DNA of 18,557 nt from Saccoglossus kowalevskii. Its lineage: Eukaryota > Hemichordata > Enteropneusta > Harrimaniidae. Made by a program: the position numbers and the translations under genes. The stretch's first letter is position 1. Every line of letters begins with the position of its first letter. Below the pieces are notes generated by a model, which was not told the origin of the DNA, did no database searches, and saw nothing but the letters and a program-made list of their open reading frames with translations. Below are positions 1 through 10,800 of this stretch, piece after piece. The stretch covers positions 34,583-53,139 of the forward strand of contig NW_003147794.1 in the NCBI RefSeq assembly GCF_000003605.2. Reading direction: 5' to 3'.

Positions 1-835
1 CGCGTGTATTTTCTTCTTTTATTCACGTAATCACTGGCAGTGTTTGTTTTGTCGCGTCTCACAACTTAATGTCCAAGCTGACTTTGTTTTGGCTGTAAGT
101 GAACTACGTACAGCTCATGGAAGTATTTTGCCTAGAGTTCGCAAAACGGAATACCCTGCAAAATTTGAATCCTTTATTTTATAACGAGACATTGGGCGCA
201 AAAATAAAAACCATAATTGTAATTCAACAAGTTTATCTAACGTGTTAGTCCGCTTGCCAGCCACCTAGTTAATAAAACGCGATCACCATTGATGTCGGCT
301 TCGACAACTTCGGACAAGTAAGATGGGCGCTGGCTGACATTACATTTGCAAGTATTGTATTTGTTTGACAAATTGTACACTACGGTCATTCTATAACAAT
401 CGATACTATACTATTCCTGCAGATATTTTTCAATTGTTATAGGTGCCATGGATTTACATATACTACAACTTGACCCGTGTTAAATCCAAACCATGCATGC
501 ATGACAACCGTCGCCCTACACACGGTTACTCAATGAATACCGTACTCTACAGTAGACATTTTTCGCTCTCCACCAAAAATAGAATGGTTTTATTTCATAT
601 TAGTTGTGCCTGTGTCAGTGCTGTATTTGATTTCCCATGCTTGGTTCGATCTTGTTTATGGTGGACATTATTACTACGCGTATGTATTATTACCAATTTT
701 ATATGGCAGTGTGATCCACCGTATTTTTTCAACGGTCGTTCTATAAATTTCTGATTGTATTTATTTATTTTTTAACATCATAAAAACAAAAATGATACAC
801 TTGTACATGAAACAGTAGGTAATGACCTGTAAATG

Positions 836-996
836 CGGGCGGTTGCGCTGTCAGGCGAGCGAGCGAGTGGATACTTCGGATTTACGCGGTCTAAAAAAAG
901 CGGAAATTGTCTGGTCAAATTGAAAAAAGCGAGCAAAAAAAAGCGAAGCCGGAAGCGGGCGGGCGGGAGGTTGGGCGAAATGAGTACTGTATGTAG
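836..996. other. GCGA/GCGGGCGG-rich CpG patch
   Basis: In otherwise AT-rich sequence this ~160 bp holds many CpG dinucleotides, GCGAGCGAGCGAG, two GCGGGCGG-like boxes and several AAAGCG repeats. It could be a small CpG island or alternative promoter inside the gene, or the end of a transposable element. No initiator or start codon context decides between them. Confidence 0.4.
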
Positions 997-1078
997 GTAC
1001 CTTGAATGAACTTCTATTATAATAGTTCCTATTGTGACATTAGTGGAACACTCAAGGATGAAACAGCAGAGCTATTTA

Positions 1079-1211
1079 GATTGTACTGTATATATTGATC
1101 ATGGAATGGTACCGCACAAATTACACTTGGATTGTACTGTATATATTGATCAGGGAATGGTACCACACAAATTACACTTGGATTGTACTGTATATATTGA
1201 TCAGGGAATGG
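1079..1211. repeat. 51-bp tandem repeat, about 2.6 copies
   Basis: Units begin at 1079, 1130 and 1181 with GATTGTACTGTATATATTGA and contain GATCAGGGAATGGTACC; the last copy stops after GGAATGG. Copies differ by only a few bases. Because 51 is a multiple of three, a short open frame repeats a 17-residue motif across it. I regard that as a by-product, not a gene. Confidence 0.9.
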
Positions 1212-1898
1212 AAATTTGCTGTGGGACCGCTAAGTTTAGTTCTTGACAATTCAAAAATTTATAGTTAATGTGCAGTGATTTGAAAATTGCATTTAAACGT
1301 CATCATGTGGTGTTAGTCCACATTCCTTCCATAATAATTGCATTATATTGGCATGGTTAGTGTGCCATACAATTGCCCCTGTATCTTCTGTCCCTCAGCT
1401 CTGTGGATTTGTTTTTATATTTTACAGATCAAATCAATAAATGAACTCTTTATATGGTGTGGATCTTACTAAACAGGAATGGTTGTTTCACAGTGTAGTG
1501 TCTCCAGTGTCATATCTTGTAGTCTTGCCATTCAATAGATTTGATCTAGTGAACCTGTTCTAGTATGTCATTGTCCTTTGTATGAACTGCAACCTCAGTC
1601 AGTTATGCAATCTAATCCCATTTATTGGCATTTTTCAATATGGATTTGAACTGTTCGGTTGTTTTTATCAAGATTTGAAACATACTTAATATTCTTTTGT
1701 GTTCTTTGTGTAAATTTTCGTATTTTTGTATTCATTGTGGAGATTAATTTCAGCATGCATGATGTGCACTTTAAAAACCCAACCACGTAATTATTTATTG
1801 GCTCTGAATCTTCTGACAGTTAATTGTTTGGTTCTCCAAAATGTCAGTCTTAGATTTCTAGCGTCTGTGTGCAAAAACAAAAATGGAGATGAGTTTGT

Positions 1899-1917
1899 TG
1901 TGTGTGTGTGTGTGTGT
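1899..1917. repeat. (GT)n microsatellite
   Basis: An uninterrupted GT run of about nine dinucleotides in intronic sequence. It serves only as a marker locus. Confidence 0.85.
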
Positions 1918-2284
1918 AAGCAAATCCTCAAACATAGTACATACATGGAGGTAATGTGCAGATATGAATATGTTTCTTTCTGTGCATATTAAGTAGTTAA
2001 TTTGTATATAGATTTTCTCATTTCAGCCTGTGTAAATAAAATCTCAAACATTCTCAAAGATTTTGTGCATAGGACAGTTTTAGGGTCATGTTTTTATGCA
2101 TACTGAATAGCTTAATTCATATCAATTTTTTTATTTCAGCCTAGTATAGTTAAATTTGGGTGATTTTGTAGACTTTATTAGAAAGAGAATAATGATCTAG
2201 TTGGATCTAATTATCTTGAACCCACTAGTATACCAATTTTAATAGGCTTACATGTACAGTAATAATCCATGTTATGTTAATTTT

Positions 2285-2560
2285 TTAGCTTTTTCACTGA
2301 TATCTCAAGTACTAATCATCACATATCAATGAAACTTGGTACATAGATGCTATATTACAATAGACAGACCTGATTAGTTTTGCGTTAAAATCTGTACTTA
2401 TTAATTCCCTTATTATCATAATTCATAATTTGTTGCTTCTAATCACATTTCAATGAAACTTTACATAGATGGTCTGTTACATTGCGCAGACCTTATTAGT
2501 TTTATACTCAAATCTGTTTATATTAATTTTCTGATTTGCATAATTAGTTTTCATCTATTT
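2285..2560. repeat. Two diverged units of the 162-bp dispersed repeat family
   Basis: Both units contain a CAATGAAACTTGGTACATAGATG-like core (the second lacks a few bases), then AGACC.GATTAGTTTT, AAATCTGT and a TATTAATT...TAATTTGCATAATTA-like A/T-rich end. These elements occur in the same order as in the tandem array at 17921-18557 and the partial copy at 16695-16800, so the three places carry one repeat family. The copies here are strongly diverged, suggesting greater age. Confidence 0.7.
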
Positions 2561-3316
2561 CTAAATAATGAAACTATTTTTACCTTTGTGTCTTTCTGAA
2601 TGTCTTTCACTTATTTTTCATTCATACACAATTGCCCGGAAGTCTTGTACCAGCATATTTATTTTAAATGTCATGAATCGTAGCTTTTACCAGTCATAAG
2701 AAAGTTATTATTTGAAGAGTACACCTCTTGATAATGGGGGAATTATGTCCACCTGCTCCAAAATTTATCAAGAATTTGTTGAATTAATAAAAATCTTTAA
2801 TAAAATGGTTAAACATTACATGTATTGTCTTCATTGGCTTGCCTGTAGTGAAGTGAAGGGAAAGTCATAGTTGTAGCAAAATGTCTGCTGTCCAATGTTT
2901 TCATTTTAAATTTTTTTTTGACACAGTAAATCCAATAATATTTAGCTACAGAGAATGGAACAAAATATGTTGAAATGTCCAAACTGTCTGATTACTGCAA
3001 ATAAAAATCTTTAAGTAATACTCAAACGTTTTTAGGTTTGTATAAATATATCAATAGTTTTAGGTTTTAAAAAGGCTTTCATTTTATGTATTAATATATC
3101 TGCTGGCTTGTGTATGTTTAATTTGCAATTTCTTGAAAAGAAACTTAAAACAAAATATTTGGGATATTACAAGCAATTGTTCTGCCTCAAGAAAAAGTTC
3201 TTCTTTACAGATACTTGTTCTGTCACTAATATCAACTTCTCCGTTCACCACATAAAATAGTTTAGGGATCGAAATACTCTGGTGCACACTGCACTATGCA
3301 CATAGATTATTAGCTA

Positions 3317-3359
3317 GTGCAAGTAAACTCAAAATTTAATGTGCACACTGTGCATGTAG
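3317..3359. repeat. 43-bp duplicated motif, copy A
   Basis: Reads GTGCAAGTAAA, then AATTTAATGTGCACACTGTGCATG. A similar 43-bp sequence lies at 3521-3563, about 204 bp downstream. The core GTGCACACTGTGCAT is nearly palindromic, and a related GTGCACACTGCA lies near 3282. Low-copy local duplication of unknown meaning. Confidence 0.6.
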
Positions 3360-3520
3360 AAATTAACACAACAATTTCTCATTATATTCACTAAGGCTAA
3401 ATTAAGTTCAACCAACATTGTAAGACAACTAAAAAAAGCAAATTCTTTCGTGATCGCATCAATCGAGAACCAGTCAATTTTATTTAAACTTTAAAAAGTG
3501 GTGCATTTCACAACAAGTTG

Positions 3521-3563
3521 GTGCAGGTAAATTTCAAATTTAACATGCACACTGTGCATGCAG
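3521..3563. repeat. 43-bp duplicated motif, copy B
   Basis: Diverged copy of 3317-3359 with about seven to eight differences, keeping the TGCACACTGTGCATG core. Confidence 0.6.
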
Positions 3564-3860
3564 GGAAAAAATTCTATTTCAATCCCTGTAGTTGTAAATT
3601 ATATTCAAATTTCCCTTGCCAGAAGAGACATAGGGAAATATATTATAAGACTGTTTTTAAGTATCTAGTATACCAGCTGGCAAGTTATCCAAATTGACCC
3701 CAGACCACTTGTCAGTATCACCTCAGATTATACAGTGGTGGGATTTATAAGCCTTTTCAAGTTTTTTCATATGGAAAATGTACTGATGTTGCACACATTC
3801 TGTCTGTTATAAACTAATCAGTTAACTGTTCGTATTGTACAGTGCGAGTCTTTGTTTTTT

Positions 3861-4090
3861 AGCTCCGCTGTCCTGAGAGGATCGAGTGGACCTCATTGGT
3901 TGACAAAACTTGTTGTTGTCCGCCCGTTTTACGTCATCTGTCAACTTTTTTCATTCAAATGACTTCTTCTCTAAAACCTTCAGCTGGATTGCCTTGCTAT
4001 TGACAGCACACGTCCTTTGTCAGATTTATTCATTTCATGCCATTATATGTAAACAGTGTTGTTGGCCAGTATTGTCGAGAATTGATGTTG
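3861..4090. repeat. AGCTCCGCTG-type hairpin-headed dispersed repeat, copy 1
   Basis: After a T run the sequence reads AGCTCCGCTGTCCTGAGAGG, then ATCGAGTGGACCT, whose ends can fold back with one mismatch. It continues with GTCATCTGTCAACTTTTTTC, then GACTTCTTCTCTAAAACC and CAGATTTATTCATTTC. The same order appears in the copy at 5004. Repeats with an AGCTC... hairpin head and a GTCAACTTTT...CTTCTTCTCTAAAAC body are widespread in marine invertebrate genomes as I recall; the name is not known to me. The 3' limit is approximate. Confidence 0.7.
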
Positions 4091-4652
4091 TAGGTGAGGC
4101 TTCTCTAAGTCTAAAATAAAAAACTTGTAATTAAAACGCAATTGCATTGTAATTCAGTTTAATTAAAATCCAATTAAAACACAACCCTATATAGGAACGT
4201 GTTTTAATCAAGTTCATATCACAACTATATAAAAAGTCAATTCAACTACATTAAAAGTTAATCCAATGTGCGTCATCACAAGGATGGTATGAGATGAATG
4301 TGCGTGTCCCTAGCATCCTAGTGTGTTCTATTCATTTGCATACAAGTGTCATTCTCTTAACTTGCGTTGCAGTCCCATTATCGGTTGTGATTAAAGGAAT
4401 AACTTATTTCTGGGCACCAATGTATTTATGGTTATGGACACATTGGCAACATCTTAACTAAATTGTTAGTTAGTAATATCAGTGGTTTTAAGGCATCTTG
4501 GCAGTACTTGTCATTGTAGTTCTCTCGTACCACTGGTTATCTGAGGGTGAAAAATAATTCAACTATTCAATATTGTTCTCAAATTTTTTTTTTTTTTTTT
4601 TTTCCCCTTCAACTCAACATGTTCTTATGAATGAGTTTGTCTTTCTCTATAG

Positions 4653-4872
4653 CAGGCCCGAACTCATCAACTGGTGATGCCCCCCACTGATACTGTGATA
4701 CATGCAGTTGCAGCTTATGTGCGGAATCTTCCAAGTGTTGATGATCTAGATGCTATTGCTCGTGACGTTTTCCAGAATTCTCAATTTTCCTTGGAAGATA
4801 AAATCACTCGTTTCAAACAATGTGTCCATTATTATTACGCTGGAACAAGACAATTCTGGAAACAGAAGAGAA
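4653..4872 (+). CDS. FAM120A: FAM120-like exon 1 of window: end of XPG-like region
   Basis: Codons 1-73 plus one base. The exon reads (Q)ARTHQLVMPPTDTV, then AVAAYVRN and DLDAIARDVFQNSQ, ending FKQCVHYYYAGTRQFWKQKR. This parallels human VRAHQLVLPPCDVV, AVADYVRN, DLDAIAKDVFQHSQ and the FKRAIGYYSA region, which lies just after the XPG/FEN-like domain. The acceptor is a TAGCAG tandem (AG at 4651-4652 and 4654-4655), so the exon may start at 4653 or 4656, with one Gln more or less. A 20-T run sits at 4584-4603 and a shorter pyrimidine tract directly before the acceptor. The donor is AGAA|GTAAGC in phase 1. Conservation is high and confidence strong; only the exact start is ambiguous. Confidence 0.9.
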
Positions 4873-7800
4873 GTAAGCTTGCATGGATATCTTAGTTTTT
4901 ACTAGAAAATATAAATGAGATGTTGAAGTATTTTAAGTAAGCAGGAATATGCAAATACTTTACTATACCAGCTTTATCAGCGATATTTTTGTAGGTTTTT
5001 TTTAGCTCCGCTGTGTGGATGAAGTCGAGTGGAGCTTATAGTATTAATGATTGTCAGTAAGTGTCCATCGGCATCGTCAACTTTACGTTTTAGACTTCTT
5101 CTTAAAAACTACAAACTGTATAGCTGTGAAACTTTCTAGGAAGGTACCTTGGGTGGTTCTCTCTCAGATTTGTTCATTTCGTGTGGATATGTTCAAGTGT
5201 CTTATTTATGGCGAATATTTTTGGTCAAAAATGCTGTTTTCGACTTCTTGAAAACCGCTAGCCCAAATGCTATAATAGTTTGTATGTATGTATTTTGGGT
5301 GGACCTCTCTCAGATTTGTTCATTTGGTGATGATGTCTTCAATTTTCCAATTTTGATGAATATTTTTGTCATTTTTGGTAAGAAATTATATTTTCGACTG
5401 CTTCTTGGAAACTGCTTGTCCAATTTCTTTGATATTGTATATGTAGGTATATCAGGTGGACCTCTGTCAAGTTTGTTGATTTTGTGACAATATCTTCAAT
5501 TCTCTACTTTTAGTGAAATATTCTCTGGAACAAAATCAAGAAAGTTGGTGTCTTGCGATATTAAAGCAGCTTGCATTAAGTTTAAATTGCTTCTTAGTCA
5601 TTGCTTTCAGAGCATGCATCACAAGCAGCTGCTAGTTTTCTCGTTATATGCAGTGAAATTAGACAAAATTTGACTTATAACATTAAGGTATCCAAATATA
5701 TTTTTGTGAGATATTTCCAAGAGATATGTGAAAAGTCGCAAATGCCCCTCCAACACGCAATCACTCTATTCAGAGTATCAGCCGGGAAACTCTTGATGAT
5801 TGATAATGTCATTTCAGATGCCAGGCCTCCAATGATGGCATTTACACCAGGGGGTGTATATTACAGGGATCCAGAAGAGACTGGTTACAGAGATCCAGCA
5901 GAAACCCAGGTATGGTTATACCTAAAGTCAATATCCCAAGTTTACTCCTTGGAATACTAAATTGTCTGCACAGACTTGACCAACACTCAATGAGGGCTGA
6001 ACATAAAAATAGCTACAGTACTGATTTCTATTTTATTATTTAACTGAAATGAGTAAATCTAATTTTTGCGATAACATAGTGGATGAAATTGGGATTTAAT
6101 GTCTCAGGTAAAATGTATGGTTATACAGTTATGATTGTCAATTTGTTTTTTAGGGTTGGCAGCCACCATTCAGTGAAATTACAGGTGCCAATGCTATGGG
6201 TATACCACCACAGCCACCAGTACCGCCAAAACAGCAGCTGTCATCGGCACCCCAGATTGTAGTACAACCGCCTGAACAGACTCGGACCAACCTGGAAAGT
6301 GCTTTTGAGTCTGAGATGGAAACTCGCATAGAAGAAGACTTAGAGAAACACATGGATGATTTGACACTGAAAAGCATTGATGATGATTGTATGAATGCTA
6401 ATGATACATCTGATCAAGAAAGAACAGTTAGTGCTTTGGAAAACCAACCACCACAGTCTGTTCCAGCGTATAGTGGTGAAGTAGAGAAAACAATACAAGG
6501 GTATGTTTCCTGTCTGGGTGATCTCAATAATATCTATCACCATATTTGCTATATTAGAAGCGCACATACAGTGACAATTCAATTTAGTTTGCTTTCTTGG
6601 CAAATAAGGTATTGCCCTTGAAATACAATTTGACATATTTTGTATACGACTTATGACATGTAGTTTGTGTTTACATTTAGTGTGGATCAGCTTTCATCCT
6701 CTGACACCAGCAGTACAACCAGCACAAGTAGTAATGGTACATCAGGTAGTGAACGCATCATGCACGCTGGATGGAGTGACCAATCAGTACAACATGTACC
6801 CATGCAAACACCACCACACAGTCCTCAGGTTTGAATTCAATAAACATTGTATTTTGAAATTGTGTGTTTATGACTTGTTGTTCATCTCAACTTCTACAGT
6901 AACAGCAGTACTGTTAAAATTGTAGATGTGCACATGTTCTTGTACTCTGCTTGATCTGTCTACATCATATGCACTACACCATTCAAAAAATGGTTGTGGT
7001 TGCAACTATAGTACTTTGTTACTATGACTAACCATGACACACAATTTTGATAACTTTATGAACTTATTAGCTTGCATGTAAACATTCATTGTTAGCCCCT
7101 TGTATGCACATGCACAGTTATGTATGACCTAAAAAGAAGTACAGTATGCGAGTACCAAGATGCAAGTAGCAAGGAGAAAAATGGCATATGCCGGGAGTAA
7201 AATGTATAACTTTTGAGTGACGAAAACACCCAGGAAAACAGGCATATGTGAGGGTGAAATGAGTAATTTGCTACAGGTGTTGAAATCAACAGAGTGGGTG
7301 GTCAGTGCGAGTAGCACTTGTGCAAAATCTTGTGGTGAAATGGTACTAGATCCACTGCTGAAAGGGCACTGGTACTAGTGAGATTGTACACAATATGAGG
7401 GTATCGTTATTGCACCATCAACGACGTATTGTGTTATTGTTGCACTAAGTGATTATTGCCTGGTAAATGTTGCATTACGATGACAGTTACCTTTTAAACT
7501 GTGCCATCCTGCACAGGAAAAACTGTGTTGATTGTGCACTGTATTGGATAGTGCTTACTATCATGTGTAATTACAATAAACTCAACAACCACATTGTCAC
7601 TAATTGTTTTCTTCTGACAGAGTGCCTCATCCACACCAGGAAGTCATTCATCAAGCTCTGGAAGCTCTACGACCAGTATTCCGTCCCTCATGTCACAGCC
7701 AATACCACCCTGTATGGTAGTCAGTGTGCCTAAACTGCCAATGGTATCTTCAGATGTCCTTAGGATAGCTCGTCATCGTCATCAAGAAGGACTGATGATG

Positions 7801-10800
7801 TCTCAGCTCTTCCAAGTACTACAACATGTAAGTGGAAATGTTTTATAAGCAAGGACAAGTTTGTTTCACTATTGCCTTGTATTCGCTAGAAGTTTAAATA
7901 CTGGCTCTAAGTTGAAGTAAAATGCAAATAAATTTGTTGTGAATATGTAGATATGTGAACAGATAGTTTACATGTTTGTTTCCAGGGTGAGATTAAGATA
8001 CCCTGCTCACTTGAGGATGAAACCAGTCGAGAGCTTCCTTCATCAGCCTTATTATTCCGACTCATCCGTCAGTATGTGTACGGCATACTGTTTAGTGTAC
8101 AGCATCTCAATGACAGGAAGAAAAGACAACAAAAACGTAAGTATTATCTCAGCATGACTGTTTGAGTGACTGGTTTCAAACCTTTATGCTTGAGGCTACT
8201 CATTTGATATTTGGCCCATCATTTATTCCAGAACCCCTAATTGTATAGCTCCTGTTTGTTCCCTTAGTTTCAATGACCAATACTCATTTACATTGTTGGT
8301 GTTCATGTTACCAATCATGACGCATGCTTGAATGTGAGTGGTCTGGACAGAGTTACACCTTGCCAACAAATCTTAGTTCCAAAGGAGTCAAGATTGAAAC
8401 TTGGCATGTACCAACTGCCTGAATGCTCTTCACAAACCGAAATCTGCTGCCTTACTTGGCACAAACCACATCCTTGTTATTGAACTAAAGAGAACTTGTA
8501 CTAATTAATATGAATTAGTAGCAGTAGGGGATAGTGTAGCAAGCTTTTGCAAAGATATTACTGTACTTGGCGCCACCCTCCACTTTTTGGTCATTTCGCT
8601 AAGTGCCCATCCCATTCAAAATGGTTTGCATCAAAAGTTTTACAATCAAGCACATGTACATTGTCTGTGTTCCCACACACCCTTACAATTTTAACATCGT
8701 AAATATTGAAATAAAATGTGCAAATTTTTTTTGACCATTCATTATTCATTGTAAAAGTGTTATGGAAATCAATGACAACACAATTTTATTTTCCACAAAG
8801 AGACATACAGTAAAATCTGTATTAGATGTTGCATCCCAAATAGAAGTCACATCCCATTCTTTTTGAAAAATTGAGAAACAAAAAATCACAATTTCTCATA
8901 TGTGTAGATTCTCTAATAGAAACCCCATCCTCTCTGTTGCATTGTACCATTTTAATAAAATATTTAATAAAATATAGATTTTTCAGTTACTGTAATATTA
9001 CCTTCAATCTGGCACATTGTCGTTTTCATACACCCCTCTAAAACGCATGGATTTTGGGGCTGAGTAGCGTGGGTGCAGTAGTATATGGAAAGAAGTTCAG
9101 CTCAACATTCAGGTGTATCAGATTGCGATTTCGGCACAAGCGTAGGTCATGATGAACGTGATTTCGGCACAAGCGTAGGTCATGATGAACGTGATTGCGG
9201 CACAAGCGTAGGTCATGATGAACGTGATTGCGGCACAAGCGTAGGTCATGATGAACGTGATTGCGGCACAAGAGTAGGTCATGATGAACGTGAATGTTAA
9301 ATGCATTGGTTACCATATATTAACAGGTAATATGTTGTATATGCATTCAAAGTGTTATTTTAAATTTACAAAACAACTTCCGAGTATTAATGAACTCGTC
9401 GTTGGCGAGAAGGCTCAACACGCTGCAGTTTCACAACAGTTTTGGGACAAACTAAAAGTTGTTTTTACATTGCTGGTGCATTATGTATCAAATTCAGATT
9501 TTATGCCGAGGTGGGAGAGTACGTCAGGGATACACAGACGGAAAACTTGATTATAATGGTTTGATGGACTTTGTCAAATCAAAAGTGCCTTCCTTGATCG
9601 AATCCCTTTTTCAACTGCAGTATGAAAATGACAGTGTATATAACGACCAATATTATTAACAGGTACAACTGACTAAAATGAGCGAGGGGTTGACATTTTC
9701 CGACAGATTTAAGCAACACCAAACTTGTGATTTTCAAAATTACTGAAAATAATTACAATATAATTAGGAAAAATAAAGAATGGTTGCTGTAAACGCACGC
9801 TAGATAATACTTTCAATTCACCAAGCCGACAATTCCTATGATATAGTAATCCCAAACCACGCCCCCATCACTCAAGTGGCGCCGATAAGTCTAGATTAGG
9901 CAAAGACCAAAGTGTTTTGCAAAGTTGCGAGTAATTTTGCTAACTGACTGTCCAAATAATTTACAGAACGGCTGTAATGGTCCACAACTAATAATATTGT
10001 TTTTTTTAGCTACCAAGTATAGAAGACAGGTGATAGTAAAAGAGTGGTGTGTTCGTAAAGACAGTTCAATCCAGAAACCTGACCTTGTAGAGGCTGTAGC
10101 CCTTCCCTGGCCTATCCCGCCATGCAGACAGTTATGGCTTGGTAAATCATTACAAGATAAGAATATCCGTACTCGTGCCTTTCTGTCATGCATGCTTAGT
10201 GACACGCCTGGTATGATGAAGAATTCATATGTGCCAAGACATGCAATTATACTTTGTACTGTTCTAAGGTAAGTTGAAGAACTTCTAATTACCATACTCG
10301 ACCGCGTCAGCACCCAGGGGCCTCAACTCAGAAACTCGTGATTTTTTTTAGGGGTGAGCGCTTAGCCGAGCACCCCCCTCGAAAAAGAGTGCAAATGAAA
10401 ATTTTGATTCATCAAGTGACAGGTTACGTCTTTGAGGGAAAATCAAATTACGAAATTAGTTGAGTCGTCATTGATTTTCACAATGAAGAAACGGAAATGA
10501 TCACAAAAAATATGCACATTTTATTACAATTATATTAATTCGTACCACCAGAATTTACGAAATTAAAAAATTGCGCAAAAGTGGGGGGGTGGGCGCTTGC
10601 CTGGCAGGGGTGCTAACGCGGTTGAGTACAGAACTGTACTGGCCTTTGTCAACCTCGCCTTTCTGAGACATGTCCACCTGGCCATTTCCAACACTGTCTA
10701 CTTGTCTTTCTTGGCATGTTTTCTCTGACCCATGAAACCATTTTTCTTGCAGGTACATGTTACAGTCTAAATATCCTGTTTTAAGACGTCATGAACTTGA

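Larger units (their letters stand above)
1..4652. other. Intronic or upstream non-coding sequence before the first recognised exon
   Basis: No exon matching the expected N-terminal XPG-like domain of the FAM120 family could be read on the + strand. The open frames here are short and unlike any family I know. The stretch holds a GCGA-rich patch, a 51-bp tandem repeat, a (GT)n run, two diverged units of the 162-bp repeat family, a 43-bp duplicated motif, an AGCTCCGCTG repeat copy and a 20-T run, listed separately. Otherwise it is AT-rich and featureless by eye. It is most simply one long intron, but 5' exons or a promoter cannot be excluded. Confidence 0.6.
8137..10009. other. Intron between exons 6 and 7
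   Basis: A 1873-bp intron (GTAAGT to TTTTTTTTAG). It contains a 33-bp minisatellite at 9127-9291 and an adjoining coding-like relic at 9300-9659. The phrase ACAGTAAAATCTGTATTAG near 8808 resembles ends of some DNA transposons, but no partner end could be fixed. The rest is unremarkable A/T-rich sequence. Confidence 0.9.

Noticed and set aside
443-754. 103-aa + strand open frame as a gene
   Set aside because: Composition looks random, with no domain, no good start context and no homology I can recognise.
1034-1246. 70-aa repetitive open frame
   Set aside because: It is produced by the 51-bp tandem repeat, whose length is a multiple of three.
5611-5687. Extra FAM120 exon between exons 1 and 2 (TTTCAG acceptor, AAG|GTATCC donor)
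   Set aside because: It would be 77 nt, entering in phase 1 but leaving in phase 0, whereas the next exon needs phase 1. Exon 1 to exon 2 joins in frame without it and it has no family similarity.
6150-6636. Minus-strand open frames opposite exon 3
   Set aside because: Shadows of the conserved + strand exon, overlapping each other in different frames, with no domain.
8808-9000. DNA transposon suggested by ACAGTAAAATCTGTATTAG
   Set aside because: Only one end resembles transposon termini. No matching inverted end or target duplication could be fixed.
9038-9316. Open frames on both strands across the 33-bp minisatellite as repeat proteins
   Set aside because: Any stop-free unit divisible by three gives this. 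No flanking coding sequence in the same frame on either side supports a gene.
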